This document shows, one piece after another, positions 1 through 11,770 of a DNA stretch of 64,000 bases (position 1 is its first letter; each line of letters starts with the position of its first letter). A program made the translations under genes and the position numbers. Origin of the DNA: Cynocephalus volans (lineage: Eukaryota; Chordata; Mammalia; Dermoptera; Cynocephalidae). The notes under the pieces were generated by a model that was given only the letters and a program-made list of their open reading frames with translations, did no database searches and was not told the origin of the DNA. Location: assembly GCF_027409185.1 (NCBI RefSeq), contig NC_084475.1:16016130-16080129 (forward strand), read 5' to 3'.

Positions 1-160
1 TTTAGTAACCTGGGCATGGCTGCATGCTAACCCCCAATCTTATGTGCATATGCCTTTGAACATTTAATGCTTTTGGCTTCTATTATAAAGAATTTCGGCC
101 TGAGTACCGATTCAAAACTATTTACTGAGTTACCATGTGCAAAAGCAAGGTACAAGTTAT

Positions 161-295
161 TATTACTACTATTTTTGGTGGCTAGCTGGTATGGGGATCC
201 AAACCCTTGATCTTGGTGTTATACCACCACGCTCTAACCAACTGAGCAAACTAGCCAGCCCTTTTTTTCTTTTTGGCAGCTGGCTGGTACGAAGA
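161..295 (-). mobile_element. tRNA-Ile SINE, M type, with an extra truncated unit
   Basis: The 10-bp TSD tacaagttat (151-160 and 296-305) flanks a full M unit (177-260) joined to the last 21 nt and A-tail of a second unit (261-295). In sense order it is a truncated unit, an A-rich linker, then a full unit and tail. Confidence 0.88.
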
Positions 296-1547
296 TACAA
301 GTTATAATGGAGTAAAAAAGCAGAAGACAAATTCTTCAAGGAATCTAAAATCATTTGGGGGGAGATCAAACTCATATATTTATGAAGATAAGAAACAGTG
401 CTCATTCCAAACAAAAACTAGAAAAATATACTCTACAAATTAGACTGGTTTTCTCCTCGTAAATCATTCAATGAAACATTTATTGAGCCATTATAAGATG
501 CCTAGTTCTCCTGGAAGTAAAAAGAAGTTTCCTTGAAGACCTCCCAGTTTCTCCATCATGGTATCAACATCTTCCTACTGTCAAACTTCAGTCTCCAGGG
601 TAAAGTTTCCCGGATGTGATCTCAAAAGCTTTCACATGAACTCCATGGAAATTTTATTATACCACAAGTTACACAACTTCCCAGAACCTAGCACAGTCCC
701 TGCCACATAATTATTCACCATGAACTCAACAGACAGTTTTTAGAGGGAGGCTCCTGAATCATTTGTTTCATTTTACAGAAGACAAACCGTCTTTTTAGAA
801 CAGGTTAGGGGTTCAGTTCCTAAGGTAGTGTTCGGCCCACATTTATTTGCTAGTGGCCATTATCTTTGCAAAGGTATGTGTATGGGGACAAACTCATTTA
901 TTGCTCTGCAGTTTTCTGTATTGTTGAGTCTTTTATAATGACAGCTACATTCATAAATTACTGGCAGTGAAATAAAATACTAGAAGCTTTCAAAATATGC
1001 AGGATAAAGAAGAATGAATTAGATGACCCTGAAAGCCCCTTCTAGCTTTATGACATACGTGTAAGATGACATTTTGGGCATTTTGGGGAATATAAAGAAG
1101 CATAACGTGTGATTAAGATCTTTGCTGTGGTACTTGGGGGAAGAGAAATGACAGGTACACTATCACGTGAGAGCAGTGATAACAGGGGAGAGGGACCAAT
1201 GGGCTGCAACTAGAGAAAGCAAGTCATCTGAAAGTCTTACACACCACTTGGTGTTAAACCCAGTAGACAACGTCTCAATGGCAACTAGTCTGAGCCTCGA
1301 AAGCCTTGGCTTCTTTCTGACATACTCACAAACTATGCAAATGACTGCTTTTGAGGTAGGAGCAGGGCCAATGAAAGAGGAGTGAGTGAAGATGGGAGGA
1401 CAGTATCTGTCAGGGTTCCCAGTGTCCCACTGTCACATATCAATATAAATCAGGAGGTGGGGGTCCTGGAGGAAATTTAAAATGTTCATTGCTCTCAGCA
1501 TTCTGGAGGAGAGTATATTTCTTTCTAAAGTGGGAACACTAAGATAG

Positions 1548-1665
1548 AGGAACAAACATTTATGGAGAACTATTATATGCTAAGTGCTGTGCTCTGGCAG
1601 TACAAAGACATTAAGATACTATCCCACAGGGTCATCAAACATATAAACACAAAACCACATGGTAA
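1548..1665 (-). repeat. L2 LINE 3' end fragment
   Basis: The plus strand reads AACAAACATTTATGGAG, then a tgctaagtgctgtgctctgg-like stretch and a cccacagg stretch. This is the antisense of the L2 3' terminus. Confidence 0.7.
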
Positions 1666-1843
1666 GTATCCTTCCTAAAACTCAAAAAATGCAGAATTAT
1701 GAAAAACACCTGGTGTCAAGGGTTTAATAGAAAAAGAATTATGGACCTGAAAAACAACTTTTATTTTTGAAGATCACTGATACTTATTATCAATCTAAAA
1801 CCCATACTATTATTGGCCATTATACTATCATTATATACCATGA

Positions 1844-1949
1844 TTTTTTTTTTTTTTTTTTTTTTGCGGCTGGCCAGTACAGGGATCCGAACCCTTGACC
1901 TTGGTGTTACAAGACTGTGCTCTCACCAACTGAGCTAACTGGCCAGCCC
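1844..1949 (-). mobile_element. tRNA-Ile SINE, M type
   Basis: A T22 run (the A-tail) is followed by the reverse of the monomer. The B-box region reads ggatccgaaccc and the A-box region ccaactgagctaac. Confidence 0.9.
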
Positions 1950-2111
1950 AGCCATACAATACTATTAACATGCAAAATCAACATGCTTTGTTAATTCCCT
2001 GGAAAGACAGAATAAAAAGTATGACATCCATCCCAGTGATCTCAATTTTAGAAACAGTATTTGAAACAAGCAGGTAGGCCGTCCCTTAGGAAGTCAGTGG
2101 AGCCAAACTTA

Positions 2112-2285
<174 letters not shown>

Positions 2286-2362
2286 CTACTGTTTTTCAGC
2301 TTTGCCTGTGAAAGGTCTTAAAGTATTATCAGTTACATGGATGTAAGACTTCTTTTAACTTC

Positions 2363-2420
2363 AAACAACCAGCATTACGTTAAACTCTGTTAAACAACCA
2401 GCACTATGTTAAACTCTGTT
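2363..2420. repeat. 29-bp tandem duplication
   Basis: Two adjacent 29-bp units (2,363-2,391 and 2,392-2,420) share AAACAACCAGCA and GTTAAACTCTGTT. They differ at two sites, one of them a CpG to TpG change. Confidence 0.9.
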
Positions 2421-3359
2421 AAGTTAAAAAGAAAATGAAATCGTCTCAGAAAACCCAAATTCAGGCTCTCAAACATCTGGAATTAAACCCTCAGTAGGAA
2501 AACAGAAAGAAGAAAGGGGAAAAGCAACAGATTTAGTTTTTTAAAAAGAGAAAATTGGAGAGGATATTCTGGAAAGCAAATACTGACATCAGAATAAAAG
2601 GGAGCCTGATAAAGATTAAATTAAGTCTGTAAATAAGTCTTAAATAAGAGGTTTTGTAAAAGCAACAGAGAGAAGCTTTTAGACTTCTCTAGAGATCTTG
2701 AGCCACCCTCCAGTATCTACAGTGATCCAGTCCTGGGATACCCTAATAACTTCTCTAGGTTATTCCAAGTACAGGCCATCCACCAAACAGCTCCATAACA
2801 CTGTTGCTTGTGAGCACAACCACACTCCCTTGCATAGGAAAACTATTTTAACGAAAAAGATGGCAAATCCTACTCACTTCAACAACCCTCAAGAACCAAG
2901 TATGCTCAAGTTAGTTCATGGTGCAAGCAATACCAAGCAGCACGAGTCAGGTGGAAGGCGTAGAGTGACCACTGCATTCTACCAATGTGAAAACAGATCT
3001 AAAAAAACGAAGTGGCCACCCAAAGTTACAAGCTAGTGACATCATATAGCTAATAAGCACACCCAGATTTTCAGATTCCAAGCAAGTGTTCCCTCCAATG
3101 CTGCGTCCTGTGAGGCCATGACACTGCAATCTGTAGAATAATATAAAGGAGCAGAACAGGACTAGGCAGAGTATAAAAGCCACTCTATGAATTTTAGACT
3201 TCTAACAAAAGGCAAAGGACAGAAGGCATAAATTTGGTGACTTAAAAGAGAAAACAGAAATGTGAGCACAACTCCAAAGTAGTAAGCGCAGGAAAATGTG
3301 GACTTGTACAGTGGTAGTTAATCTACACTACATAACAAAGTTCTAAGAGGAAGTTGGTG
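2421..3359. other. Intronic stretch without recognised elements
   Basis: AT-rich sequence immediately upstream of exon 3. The open frames here (for example about 2,698-3,036) show no protein family and have no splice context. Confidence 0.6.
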
Positions 3360-3795
3360 AAATTCTTTACAAAATAATTTATTCAAAGCATAGAAGATAT
3401 TTAGGAGAGTGAAAATATTATATAGGACACTACAATGGGGGATACATGTCATTATACATTTGTCAAAACCCATGGAATGTACAACACCAAGAGGAAACCC
3501 TAACATGAATTATGGACTTTGGGTGATAATGATGTGTCAATGTAGGTTTCTTGATTGTTACAAATGTACCTCTCTAATGAAGAATGGTGATAGTGGGGGA
3601 GGTTGTGCGTATGTGGGGACAGAGGGTAAATGGGAACTTTGAACTTTCTGCTCCATCTTGCTGTGAACGTAAAACGGCTCTAAAAAAAAAAGTTTATTAA
3701 TTCAAAAAATGTTATAGACATTAAAATTCAGAAAAAATTGATTCACTAATAAGATTTGATAACTGCTCAAATTCTTTACAAAATAATTTATTCAA
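3360..3795. repeat. 27-bp perfect direct repeat flanking an L1-like 3' end
   Basis: Identical 27-bp copies lie at 3,360-3,386 and 3,769-3,795 (they begin AAATTCTTTAC and end ATTTATTCAA). Between them is an old L1-like 3' terminus (about 3,420-3,700) with the motifs ttctgctcCATCTTGCTGTG and gctctaaaaaa. Confidence 0.85.
3420..3700 (+). repeat. L1-family 3' end (old)
   Basis: It ends with the tract tgctgtgaacgtaaaa-cggctctaaaaa and agtttatt, which I know from 3' termini of old mammalian L1 (L1M-type) elements. It is too diverged to name the subfamily. Confidence 0.6.
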
Positions 3796-4550
3796 GATGC
3801 TGAACGATACTGTACTCATAGCCAAATCAGAACCTAGATTGCTTTAAAGAGTATGACATTTCAAAGTGAGATGCAACATTAGAAAGGAGAGAGAAGACTG
3901 ACAGATAATCAACAACTAGCCAAGCTGTATCACGGCTAATTCACTTCTGAACAGAGGCTATGCCCTCAGGAGTTTTGCAGTGCTGGTGCTTATTTGTGAT
4001 GCTTGCCAGCCTCTGGCCATAGGTGCCAGTCACTGATTTTAAGTGTAAATATGCATATGACAAGGTGGCATATCTTGCAAGAGTTAATAAATGCAAACAG
4101 TAAGCTCCCCAAAATATTAGCTACTAGAAAATCCCAGCAGCCTCCAAGTTTCCAAGAGTCACCAATATATTGATAGCGTAATGATGAAGAAAACTTTTTT
4201 CTATTCATCATTTTTTTCTCCCTTTAAAAAAATAATAACACTTTCTTAAAGACTGCGACAATTAAAATAAATATGTAAGATATTTACAATTTTTATTTTT
4301 TAAGATTCTTTTGAGTAAGTCTTGTTGTTTTACACTCATAATTTTTAAATCTTCATTTTAAAAACACTACACTATGCTGTGGCCAACAAAGGTATTCTGT
4401 TGCTAGATGACTGTAAAGCACACGCTAAGGTCAAAGGTTTGGGAAGGAGAGTGCTCTGGATTTCTCCCTGCCATGCCACTGTCACAGTCCCTGCACAGGT
4501 ATCACAGACACTCTCAATTACCCTTTATTTTATTTTTTATTTATTGTTTT

Positions 4551-4840
4551 AAGACTCAGGGTTTTGCTGTGTTGCCCAGGGTGGAGTGCAGTGGCTATTC
4601 ACAGGCGCGGAAATCCCACTACTGATCAGCATGGGACTTCTGACCTGTTCTTTCTCTGACCTGGGCCAGTTCACCCCTCCTTAGGCAACCTGGTGGTGCC
4701 TCACTCCCAAGAGGTCACATATTGATGCGGACACTGGATCAGCATAGTGGACCACAGCCCAGAACTCCTGGATTCAAGTGATCCTCCTGCCTCAGCCTCC
4801 CAAGTGGCTGCGACTGCAGTCATGTTGTTGCCATGCTGGC
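4551..4840 (-). pseudogene. 7SL RNA retropseudogene, full length
   Basis: The reverse strand follows 7SL (signal recognition particle) RNA over nearly its whole 300 nt. It shows the Alu-domain segments GGAGGCTGAGG and TGGGCAACA and also the central S domain that Alu elements lack (GGACCACCAGGTTGCC-like and GTGCTGATCAGTAGTGGGAT-like stretches). An A-rich tail follows at about 4,520-4,550. The 5' 45 nt are the most diverged. Substitutions and the tail mark it as a reverse-transcribed, probably silent copy. Confidence 0.92.
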
Positions 4841-5435
4841 TCAGTGGCATTTGAGAAAAGGAGCTACGTATCTGAAAAGTACTTTAAAAGGCCAAGATTC
4901 TTTCTGTTATCTACCAAAAATAAGGTTTGAAGAAAAACGTGGCCTAAGAATTCTTATAAAATATTGTCCCCTATAAATAATAATAAACCCCGTAGACTTA
5001 TGAACAAGTTTTCAAAATGCCTTAAGAATTCCTGAAATGGCGATGTGTGTACACACTCTTATGATTTCTTGGAAGATACAGGACAGTCACAATGACAAAC
5101 AGCTGATGGTGACCTATTTGGGCATCAACACAGAAGAAGGTAATTATTTAGAAAAGGCCAATTTGATCTGTGACCAATAATATTGCAGAAAAAGACAACC
5201 ATGTTACATGCCAGGAGTTCATAGCGCTGCACATTCTTCTTGTTACCTTTACCAAGATAGAGGCAAATCCCCCCTAAAAAGTGGCCCCTACCCCAGTAAG
5301 GGAAATTCCAGGGCAACATCCAGATTTGGCACCAATTTAGACCTGTGGTTTTCTACAGAATAAAATTATTACTAGGCATTTAGTATGTTTTTCTCCCCCA
5401 GAAGGCAGGGGAAAAAAAGAATTAATGCTTTTTAA

Positions 5436-5545
5436 TTTTTTTTTTTTTTTTTTTTTTGGTGGCTGGCTGGTACAGGGATCCAAAACCCTTGACCTTGGTG
5501 CTATAACACCACACTCTAACCAACTGAGCTAACTGGCCAGCTCGG
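5436..5545 (-). mobile_element. tRNA-Ile SINE, M type
   Basis: A T22 run and reverse monomer (5,458-5,545), with a TSD taatgcttttt at 5,423-5,433 and 5,548-5,558. Confidence 0.93.
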
Positions 5546-5559
5546 TTTAATGCTTTTTT

Positions 5560-6527
5560 AAATGTAATGTTTGAGTACAACAATGGCTAAAATTTGGGTT
5601 ATTTGGAAAATTCTAGTATACGGAATATCACTTTATCAGATAGCCAAGGTGCTGTTACACATGCCTCTAAAACTGTCTAATTTAAGAATTTAAGAACAGG
5701 TTGGTTTTGCTGGAGGGAAAACTCGGGAGGTATAGTGCAGCTGCAACCCTGGACCACCCTGGGAGCCAGGGACCAGGTCTTACAACCGAACTGCTCCACT
5801 GTCACGTCAGCTTTCACATGGAAGCCCTGAAAGTGGGATGAAATAATTTAAAAGATGTTTAAAAATTAAGTTTTATTCAAATGTTTAAATATACAAAACA
5901 CATGACACAAATGAACATAAATGAGCCTAAAGTGCAGCGGAGAAGGAGACCAGAACCCTATGTGGATGAGTTTGCATCTACAAAGACTGTATTTAATTTG
6001 CTATAGTTTTGGATGAAAGCTCACAACCTTCACAAATAATTTTAATTTCTGAAGGCCTGAGGAGAGTTCTGAGAATGAGGAAGCTGCTCCCCTCACCATT
6101 TTCCCACAACGGAAGACAGCTTAACATTTGCTCATTCATTACCTCTTAACAAATACAGGGTTGAGCTCACCAAAGTTTTGTTCAGTTTTGAAAATCCCCC
6201 CAAAAAGTTCTTAGCAACTGCCTCACAGCTGCATTTTCTATTCCAACCTTCATATTCCCTTGAGTTTGACTTTGTAGCCACACAAAACAGTTTGGTTTAA
6301 CGGAAGTAGGCTGATCAAGAGATGAGATTATGAAGAAAAAGAAAAGAAAAAAAAAAAAAAAGATTATGAAAGGAGGAAGAGATGCATTGCAGTGAAGGTC
6401 CCCCCGCCCCCAAAGAAGACTCTGAAAATAACGTTAGAGTCCAAATGAGGAAGAAATTTAAGAGATGAGGAATGAGACGAACTTTATTTTTATACAGGAA
6501 AATTAAAAATATTCCAGTCAATGGAAA
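5560..6527. other. Intronic stretch without recognised elements
   Basis: No gene or clear repeat is seen. It holds an A-rich run at about 6,337-6,361. Confidence 0.5.
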
Positions 6528-6690
6528 GGGACACAATGGGGCCTTCTGAGGTGTCGCTTATGTTGTATTTCTTGACCTGGTGCTACTTCCGTGGGTGTGT
6601 GTGGTTTGTGAGACTTCACTGAGCCGTCGTTATATGAATTTTTCTATATGTGTACTATACTTCAATCAAGTTAGAACTATTTCAGTTAAG
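6528..6690 (+). repeat. L1-family 3' end (old)
   Basis: The order of motifs fits old L1 3' ends: GGGACACAATGGGG, TTTCTTGACCTGG, TTCACTGAGC, then tgtactatacttcaat. Confidence 0.6.
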
Positions 6691-7114
6691 AAAATATACC
6701 AATATTATAGTTCACACATAAGAAAAGCACATTAAGGCCTCATGCACCTCAGGTACAAACTTCACACCCCCCAAAATATTCAGGGAAGCGGGAAATAACA
6801 GTGAGACTTCAGGAACCCTGATGATAGCTCACCATTGCTACTCTATGAAAAAAAATAAATTCCCAGAAATAAAGCTTTCTTCACTATGGACAATTCAGAG
6901 CTTTGTTAACGTGTTCAACTTTTCTATATTATGCGGTTGTGGTAACGTCATTCACTGCTGCCCCCACGCCTCACCCCCAATCAGAGATCATTCTAAAGAC
7001 AATGCAAGATTTCCATTTATACCAATACCAATTTGAAGCTTTCCGAATAGTCGAAAAAATAAAAAGAAAAAAGTCAGCAGTAAAAAACATAGGTTTCAGA
7101 CCCTGTAGGATGCA

Positions 7115-7330
7115 CCTGATCTAGTGGTAAAAACACAAAATTCACTCAAGAGGCTGACACATGGGCTCAAATCCCAGCTTCACCAACAATAATGAACAAA
7201 GACCCTGGACAAACTACCATGCTCTAAATTTCAGTTTCCTTATGTATAAAGTGATGATAATACCTACCTTCCAGGGCTACTGAGGGAATTAAATGAAAAA
7301 ATGTAATAAGCAATATAGTAAACAGTATAC
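7115..7330 (+). repeat. MIR SINE
   Basis: The MIR order is visible: gctcaaatcccagct, the core, tcagtttccttatgtataaa, then taccttccagggct. This is an ancient tRNA-derived SINE shared by mammals. Confidence 0.8.
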
Positions 7331-7904
7331 TGCTACATTCCTACTATCTTAGTGGACAAAATTTCCTTCATACTGGTTACTCTGCTTTACACATTAGCAG
7401 CACTAGATCCAAGGAAACATGGCAACCAGTCCTGCGGGACTGAGATTTACCTTTCCTAAATTAGGTCTCTTTGATGCAATGCTGTCCACAGGCACCAACA
7501 GTACACATATTGACAGAGGACTGGGATTCTTGTTTTATTCTGAAAACACACTCATACAAGCATATAATACTTCTGTGCTTACTTCGAAAAAGATTTTAAA
7601 TGCAGATCTCAAGCATTACAATCGCTAATTCCCTTCCTTATCCATTTTATAACAATATTGGCAGACACTTAATTTTATACACAAATTATAGAAAAATAAG
7701 TCTTCTAGAAAAATGGTAAGCATTTTGTTTATAGATTGTTGCATTCTGAAATATAGAATATTTTCTTGCCCGAACACATTCAGCTGTGAATAAATGAACA
7801 ACAACAAAAAAGAATTATGATCCTCCCCCCACAACCGTTTTTGTTTTTTTTAAATAAATAAGCTGTACAGCTATGGTCCCATCAAACCTTTCAACATACA
7901 CTGT

Positions 7905-8000
7905 CTTTTTTCTTTTTTAAAAGATGACCGGTAAGGGGATCTTAACCCTTGACTTGGTGTTATCAGCACCACACTCTCCCAAGTGAGCCACAGGCCAGCC
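7905..8000 (-). mobile_element. tRNA-Ile SINE, chimeric monomer of a D1 dimer
   Basis: A perfect 13-bp TSD, caacatacactgt, lies at 7,892-7,904 and 8,001-8,013. In sense order the 5' half is that of the D1 left unit (GTGGCTCACTTGGGAGAG) and the 3' half that of the right unit (GGGTTAAGATCCCCTTACC, then CATCTTTT and the A-tail). Confidence 0.93.
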
Positions 8001-8372
8001 CAACATACACTGTAATTCTAATGGCTTGCAGGGGGTTCAACATTTCCTCAGGGAAAAATTACTCAAAGTTTTATCAATCTGTGAAGTAATTTATGTAAGA
8101 GCACTGTGCATGAAAGATAAAAACAATTAAATTTTAAACCTCTTATATAAAAAACAAAAACACCATTTATAGCTGGTCCCTGCATTACAGAAATTCAATA
8201 TAAGCCAGTTGAGTTTTCCCCCGTTCTTTGAAGACCCAGGTAATTCTAGTCCAGCCACCATATATCAATCAATCAATCGATGCCAAAGGAGCAATACCGA
8301 AATACTGCCATGACTTGAATTTTGAGAATTCTAGACACTTATTACATAATTTCAAGTTCCTAGAAAAGGGAG

Positions 8373-8405
8373 AACACACACACACACACACACACTCTCT
8401 CTCTG
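8373..8405. repeat. (CA)n(CT)n microsatellite
   Basis: About 11 AC units are followed by about 5 CT units. Confidence 0.95.
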
Positions 8406-9435
8406 TTAAAAGACTTTAACCCATACGAAGAAATTCTACAGGGCTCTGGTGAGGGTAACAGTACTGACACAGCCTTTTAAAATCAACTCTCTTCAGCTGC
8501 CTGTTACATATTTTACTAGAAACAATTAGAATGCTCTTCAGCATACCTTAGTATGGGTTACTGACTCAGTCTGAAGCGACACTGATTCATTACTAACACT
8601 TTCAATAAGTGTCTCACAATCGCCACCTCCATCTGTCACAGTTTTTGTTTAACATGAAAAACATCTTGGCTGTGCTGCTTGCTATACTGTATGCCAAATC
8701 ATGAGAAACACCCAAACGTAGATAAGCTATTATGCACTCTAGTGACAAGATAAAAATTTGATAAGCAACAAGATAGTTCAATAGTTGAGGTTTCTGGTCC
8801 CAGAGAAACCTTAAATTGCTTACCCAAGCACACAAAAGGCAACAGCTCTCAAATTCGCCTTGCAGGCCCGTCTGCATTCTGAATAGCTACAACTACAGCT
8901 CCAGTGGGGCCCCCGCTAGTAAAGACTTACTAAGGCATCGTCACCTCGTCAGGCCAGGTGAGATGCACTTGGCCCCTGAAGACCAAAGCTGAGAAGAAAT
9001 GAAATGCATGTATGAAGTTTAAAAACTCCTGATTTTGGTAGATTTATAAAATTATGTGTAAATACCAAACTATGCTGGCTTTATTAAATGATTAAAAGAA
9101 AATTTATTTTAAAAATTATTTATGTAATGATATCAAACCATCAGGGTGTTTTATCTTATGTCATCACCTCTTGCAGCAAAAGTCTATCTGTGCCAAGAAA
9201 TTCTATTTTAAGTTCCCTTTCAAATGGACATTTCCAGAGGCCTCATTTCTTTGGGGATCCAGAAGTCCTAAATCCTTGATTTTCTATGTCATTTTCTTTG
9301 AAAAAAGTAATCTGCTTGCCAAACTCTAGGAATCCAAACGACATCTGTGGTTCAAGTCTACCTTCTGACCACGGGTGACAGAGTGGTGAGAGGTGCTAGG
9401 TTTTCACCTTGGCACCTTTTTAAAAATTTAAAAGG

Positions 9436-9567
9436 GGGTTGGCAGGTTAGCTCAGTTGGTTAAAGCATGGTGTTATAACACCAAGGTCAAGAGTCTAGAT
9501 CCCCATACCAGCCAGCTGCCACCCTTCCAAAAAATTTAAAAAAATAAAAAATTAAAAAAAAAAAAAA

Positions 9568-9604
<37 letters not shown>
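9436..9604 (+). mobile_element. tRNA-Ile SINE, M type, with an expanded (TAAA)n tail
   Basis: The monomer (9,436-9,527; A box ttagctcagttgg) ends at agccagctgcc. A long A-rich tail follows, which has grown into about 9 TAAA units. Confidence 0.9.
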
Positions 9605-9949
9605 AAGGAAAAGAAAGATAAAAAGAGGAAAGGAGAGAGGTAAGAAAAGAAGGGAGGAAAAAAACCTTCAAACTCCCCAATTTTCCTCTGGTAAAAATCA
9701 TCCATCACGTCTACACTACATTGAAATATGAAGCAGCTGTACCCCAGGAAGAGTGCTTTCTTTCCTGTCACCTTTCTAAGCAGCTGCTCTCCGGGGGAAT
9801 CAGTGGGAAAGGGGGACCCTGGTGGATCAAGAGACTGAGGCCCACACATGTCCAGGCATCATGGCTTAAGGCTGAAGTGTTTTGACCTCAATATTTCAAA
9901 CACCCCACATTTCAAACACCACTGTTTTTCTGTCAACAAGTCTTAAGCA

Positions 9950-10410
9950 GCCTTCTGAAGTCCCAATTGTCCTTAGTCTGGCATTCCAGCTTTCATAATT
10001 TGACTGTCACCTACTTACCTGCCTTATCATTACTTTTCCACATCAATCTTCAGTGCAGTCAAGCTGGTCACCTCACTGACCTCTAAACATGCTGTACTTC
10101 TCTCAGGTCTTCCCCTGGCTGGACTGTCTTCTTCCTTACCTACTGAAGTCTTTCAAGATTCAGTTCCGACCTTACAGCCATTTTGGCCATCTTTCTCTCC
10201 GCTTCATTTTTATAGTGTTTAATGGAGGATTATTGTAACAACGTAATCGCTTATGACATCTCATCTACTGCTAGTTTGCACTATGTGCTTGTGTGCCTTG
10301 GCTCCCTCCCAAACCAACCTGCAAGTGTCCCAAAGCTGGCTCCAAACCCTATTCTTATCCGTATTCCCCACAGCTTTTAGAATGGCATCTGGCATATTCT
10401 GAGGGACTGA
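9950..10410 (+). repeat. L2 LINE 3' region
   Basis: It resembles the L2 3' region: a ctgtacttctctcaggtcttcc-like tract, a cttcaagattcag tract, ctgcaagtgtccc and a final gcatctggcata. Confidence 0.65.
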
Positions 10411-10419
10411 ATTGCATAT

Positions 10420-11574
10420 GGGGGCTTTATTCTAAGTAATGCATACAATATCACAGAGCAAGCTGTGTCTAGGGACATTCAAAGAGCACCACATGTTACA
10501 CATTCTTTGGTGAGAAACAAGAACCTTTTAAGTAGATCCTAGAAAGAAGACTGATTGTCATGAGTTTGTTCCCCAAGGAAGGAGAGACAAAATAAAGGAA
10601 GTAATAGAATTGGTTACACGTGAAGTACCTCAAAAGGGGGTACACCAGATCTTTCTCACAAGACTACCCGTGTCTACCTTCTCCAAGATAAAAAGGTGTA
10701 ATGGTGGTGACATGGGGGAGGGTGGGTAGGGAAGGGAAACTGCAGTATGACATAGATAGAAGGAGGTGATGCCTTGGCTAGACCAGGAGAGAGGAGGTGC
10801 AAGTGTTTCTACACACGTCCTACTAATCCCTCTCAGGATGGGGGCACTTCCTGGAAATGTGAAGATGCCTGGTTCAGCCTGCATGTTTAACTCATACTGA
10901 CATTCACAGGGTGTTAATTTTACAGTTCCAACTGTTCAGCAAAATTTTTAAAAAGACAGTCTGGAATACCCTGGACTTTTTGATTCTTCCACAGAATGGC
11001 AGCTAGGTTGATGGAGAGAGGAAAATGATTATATTAAGAGTCCAGGACCACTCATGCATTTTTTAAAAAAATGTAAGACTTCCTTTATAATATTCGTACA
11101 TGTTAGAAGATGAACAATTAAGATAATTAACCAAATTACAAAGTATTACTCTTTCTCTGAGAAATATTTTAGTACTCAAAAATAAATTGGATACTCTCAT
11201 CAACCTTTCCAGGTTCAGGTGTTATTAGAAAAGTGACTCATGATATTTTAACAAAACAGGAAGGTAGTTCACACTTACATGATGTTACTCCACCCAGATC
11301 AATCTGGAGGCAGTGAAACTTAAACGCATAGGCAATAACCCAAAATAAACTCTTTCTGCCAAAGTAGTATAAAGAGTTTCCATTCAAAATAACTACTTTT
11401 GTATTTTCTGACTTGTGGAAGACCTACTACATTGGTAGAACTGGGATGATGTCAGAATGTCTGAATTTCAACTGTAGGAGCAGGAGGAAGGAAGGAGAGA
11501 GAGAGGAAGGGGACAGAAAGAGACACATGCACGCACAATCAGGGAGTTTCAACAGAGAAAATTCTGAACATGTG
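10420..11574. other. Intronic stretch without recognised elements
   Basis: Nothing gene-like is seen. The frames at about 10,630-10,884 and 11,413-11,595 have no family signature. Confidence 0.5.
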
Positions 11575-11770
11575 AATAATTCAACAAACATATGATGGCT
11601 TTTACTAGACAAGTACTGTGCAACTCAGAGTGCCAAGCCCTGAGCTAGGTGAACTGAGGAACACAACAGATACTCCTCCCAATGAGCTTAGGGTATACTA
11701 AATTGCCAAATACAACACAGTGTGATGGATGCTGGAGGCAGGGTGTGTGTGTGTAATGGGTGCTATGGCA
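11575..11770 (-). repeat. L2 LINE 3' end fragment
   Basis: Antisense L2 terminus: caacaaacatatgatgg, then gccaagccctgagctagg, then caatgagcttaggg. Confidence 0.65.

Noticed and set aside
4551..4840. Alu or FLAM element
   Set aside because: It contains the 7SL S domain that Alu-type elements have lost, so it is a retrocopy of 7SL itself.
9568..9604. CRISPR-like or regularly spaced repeat
   Set aside because: It is a TAAA microsatellite grown from a SINE tail. Nothing in the window has repeat-spacer structure.
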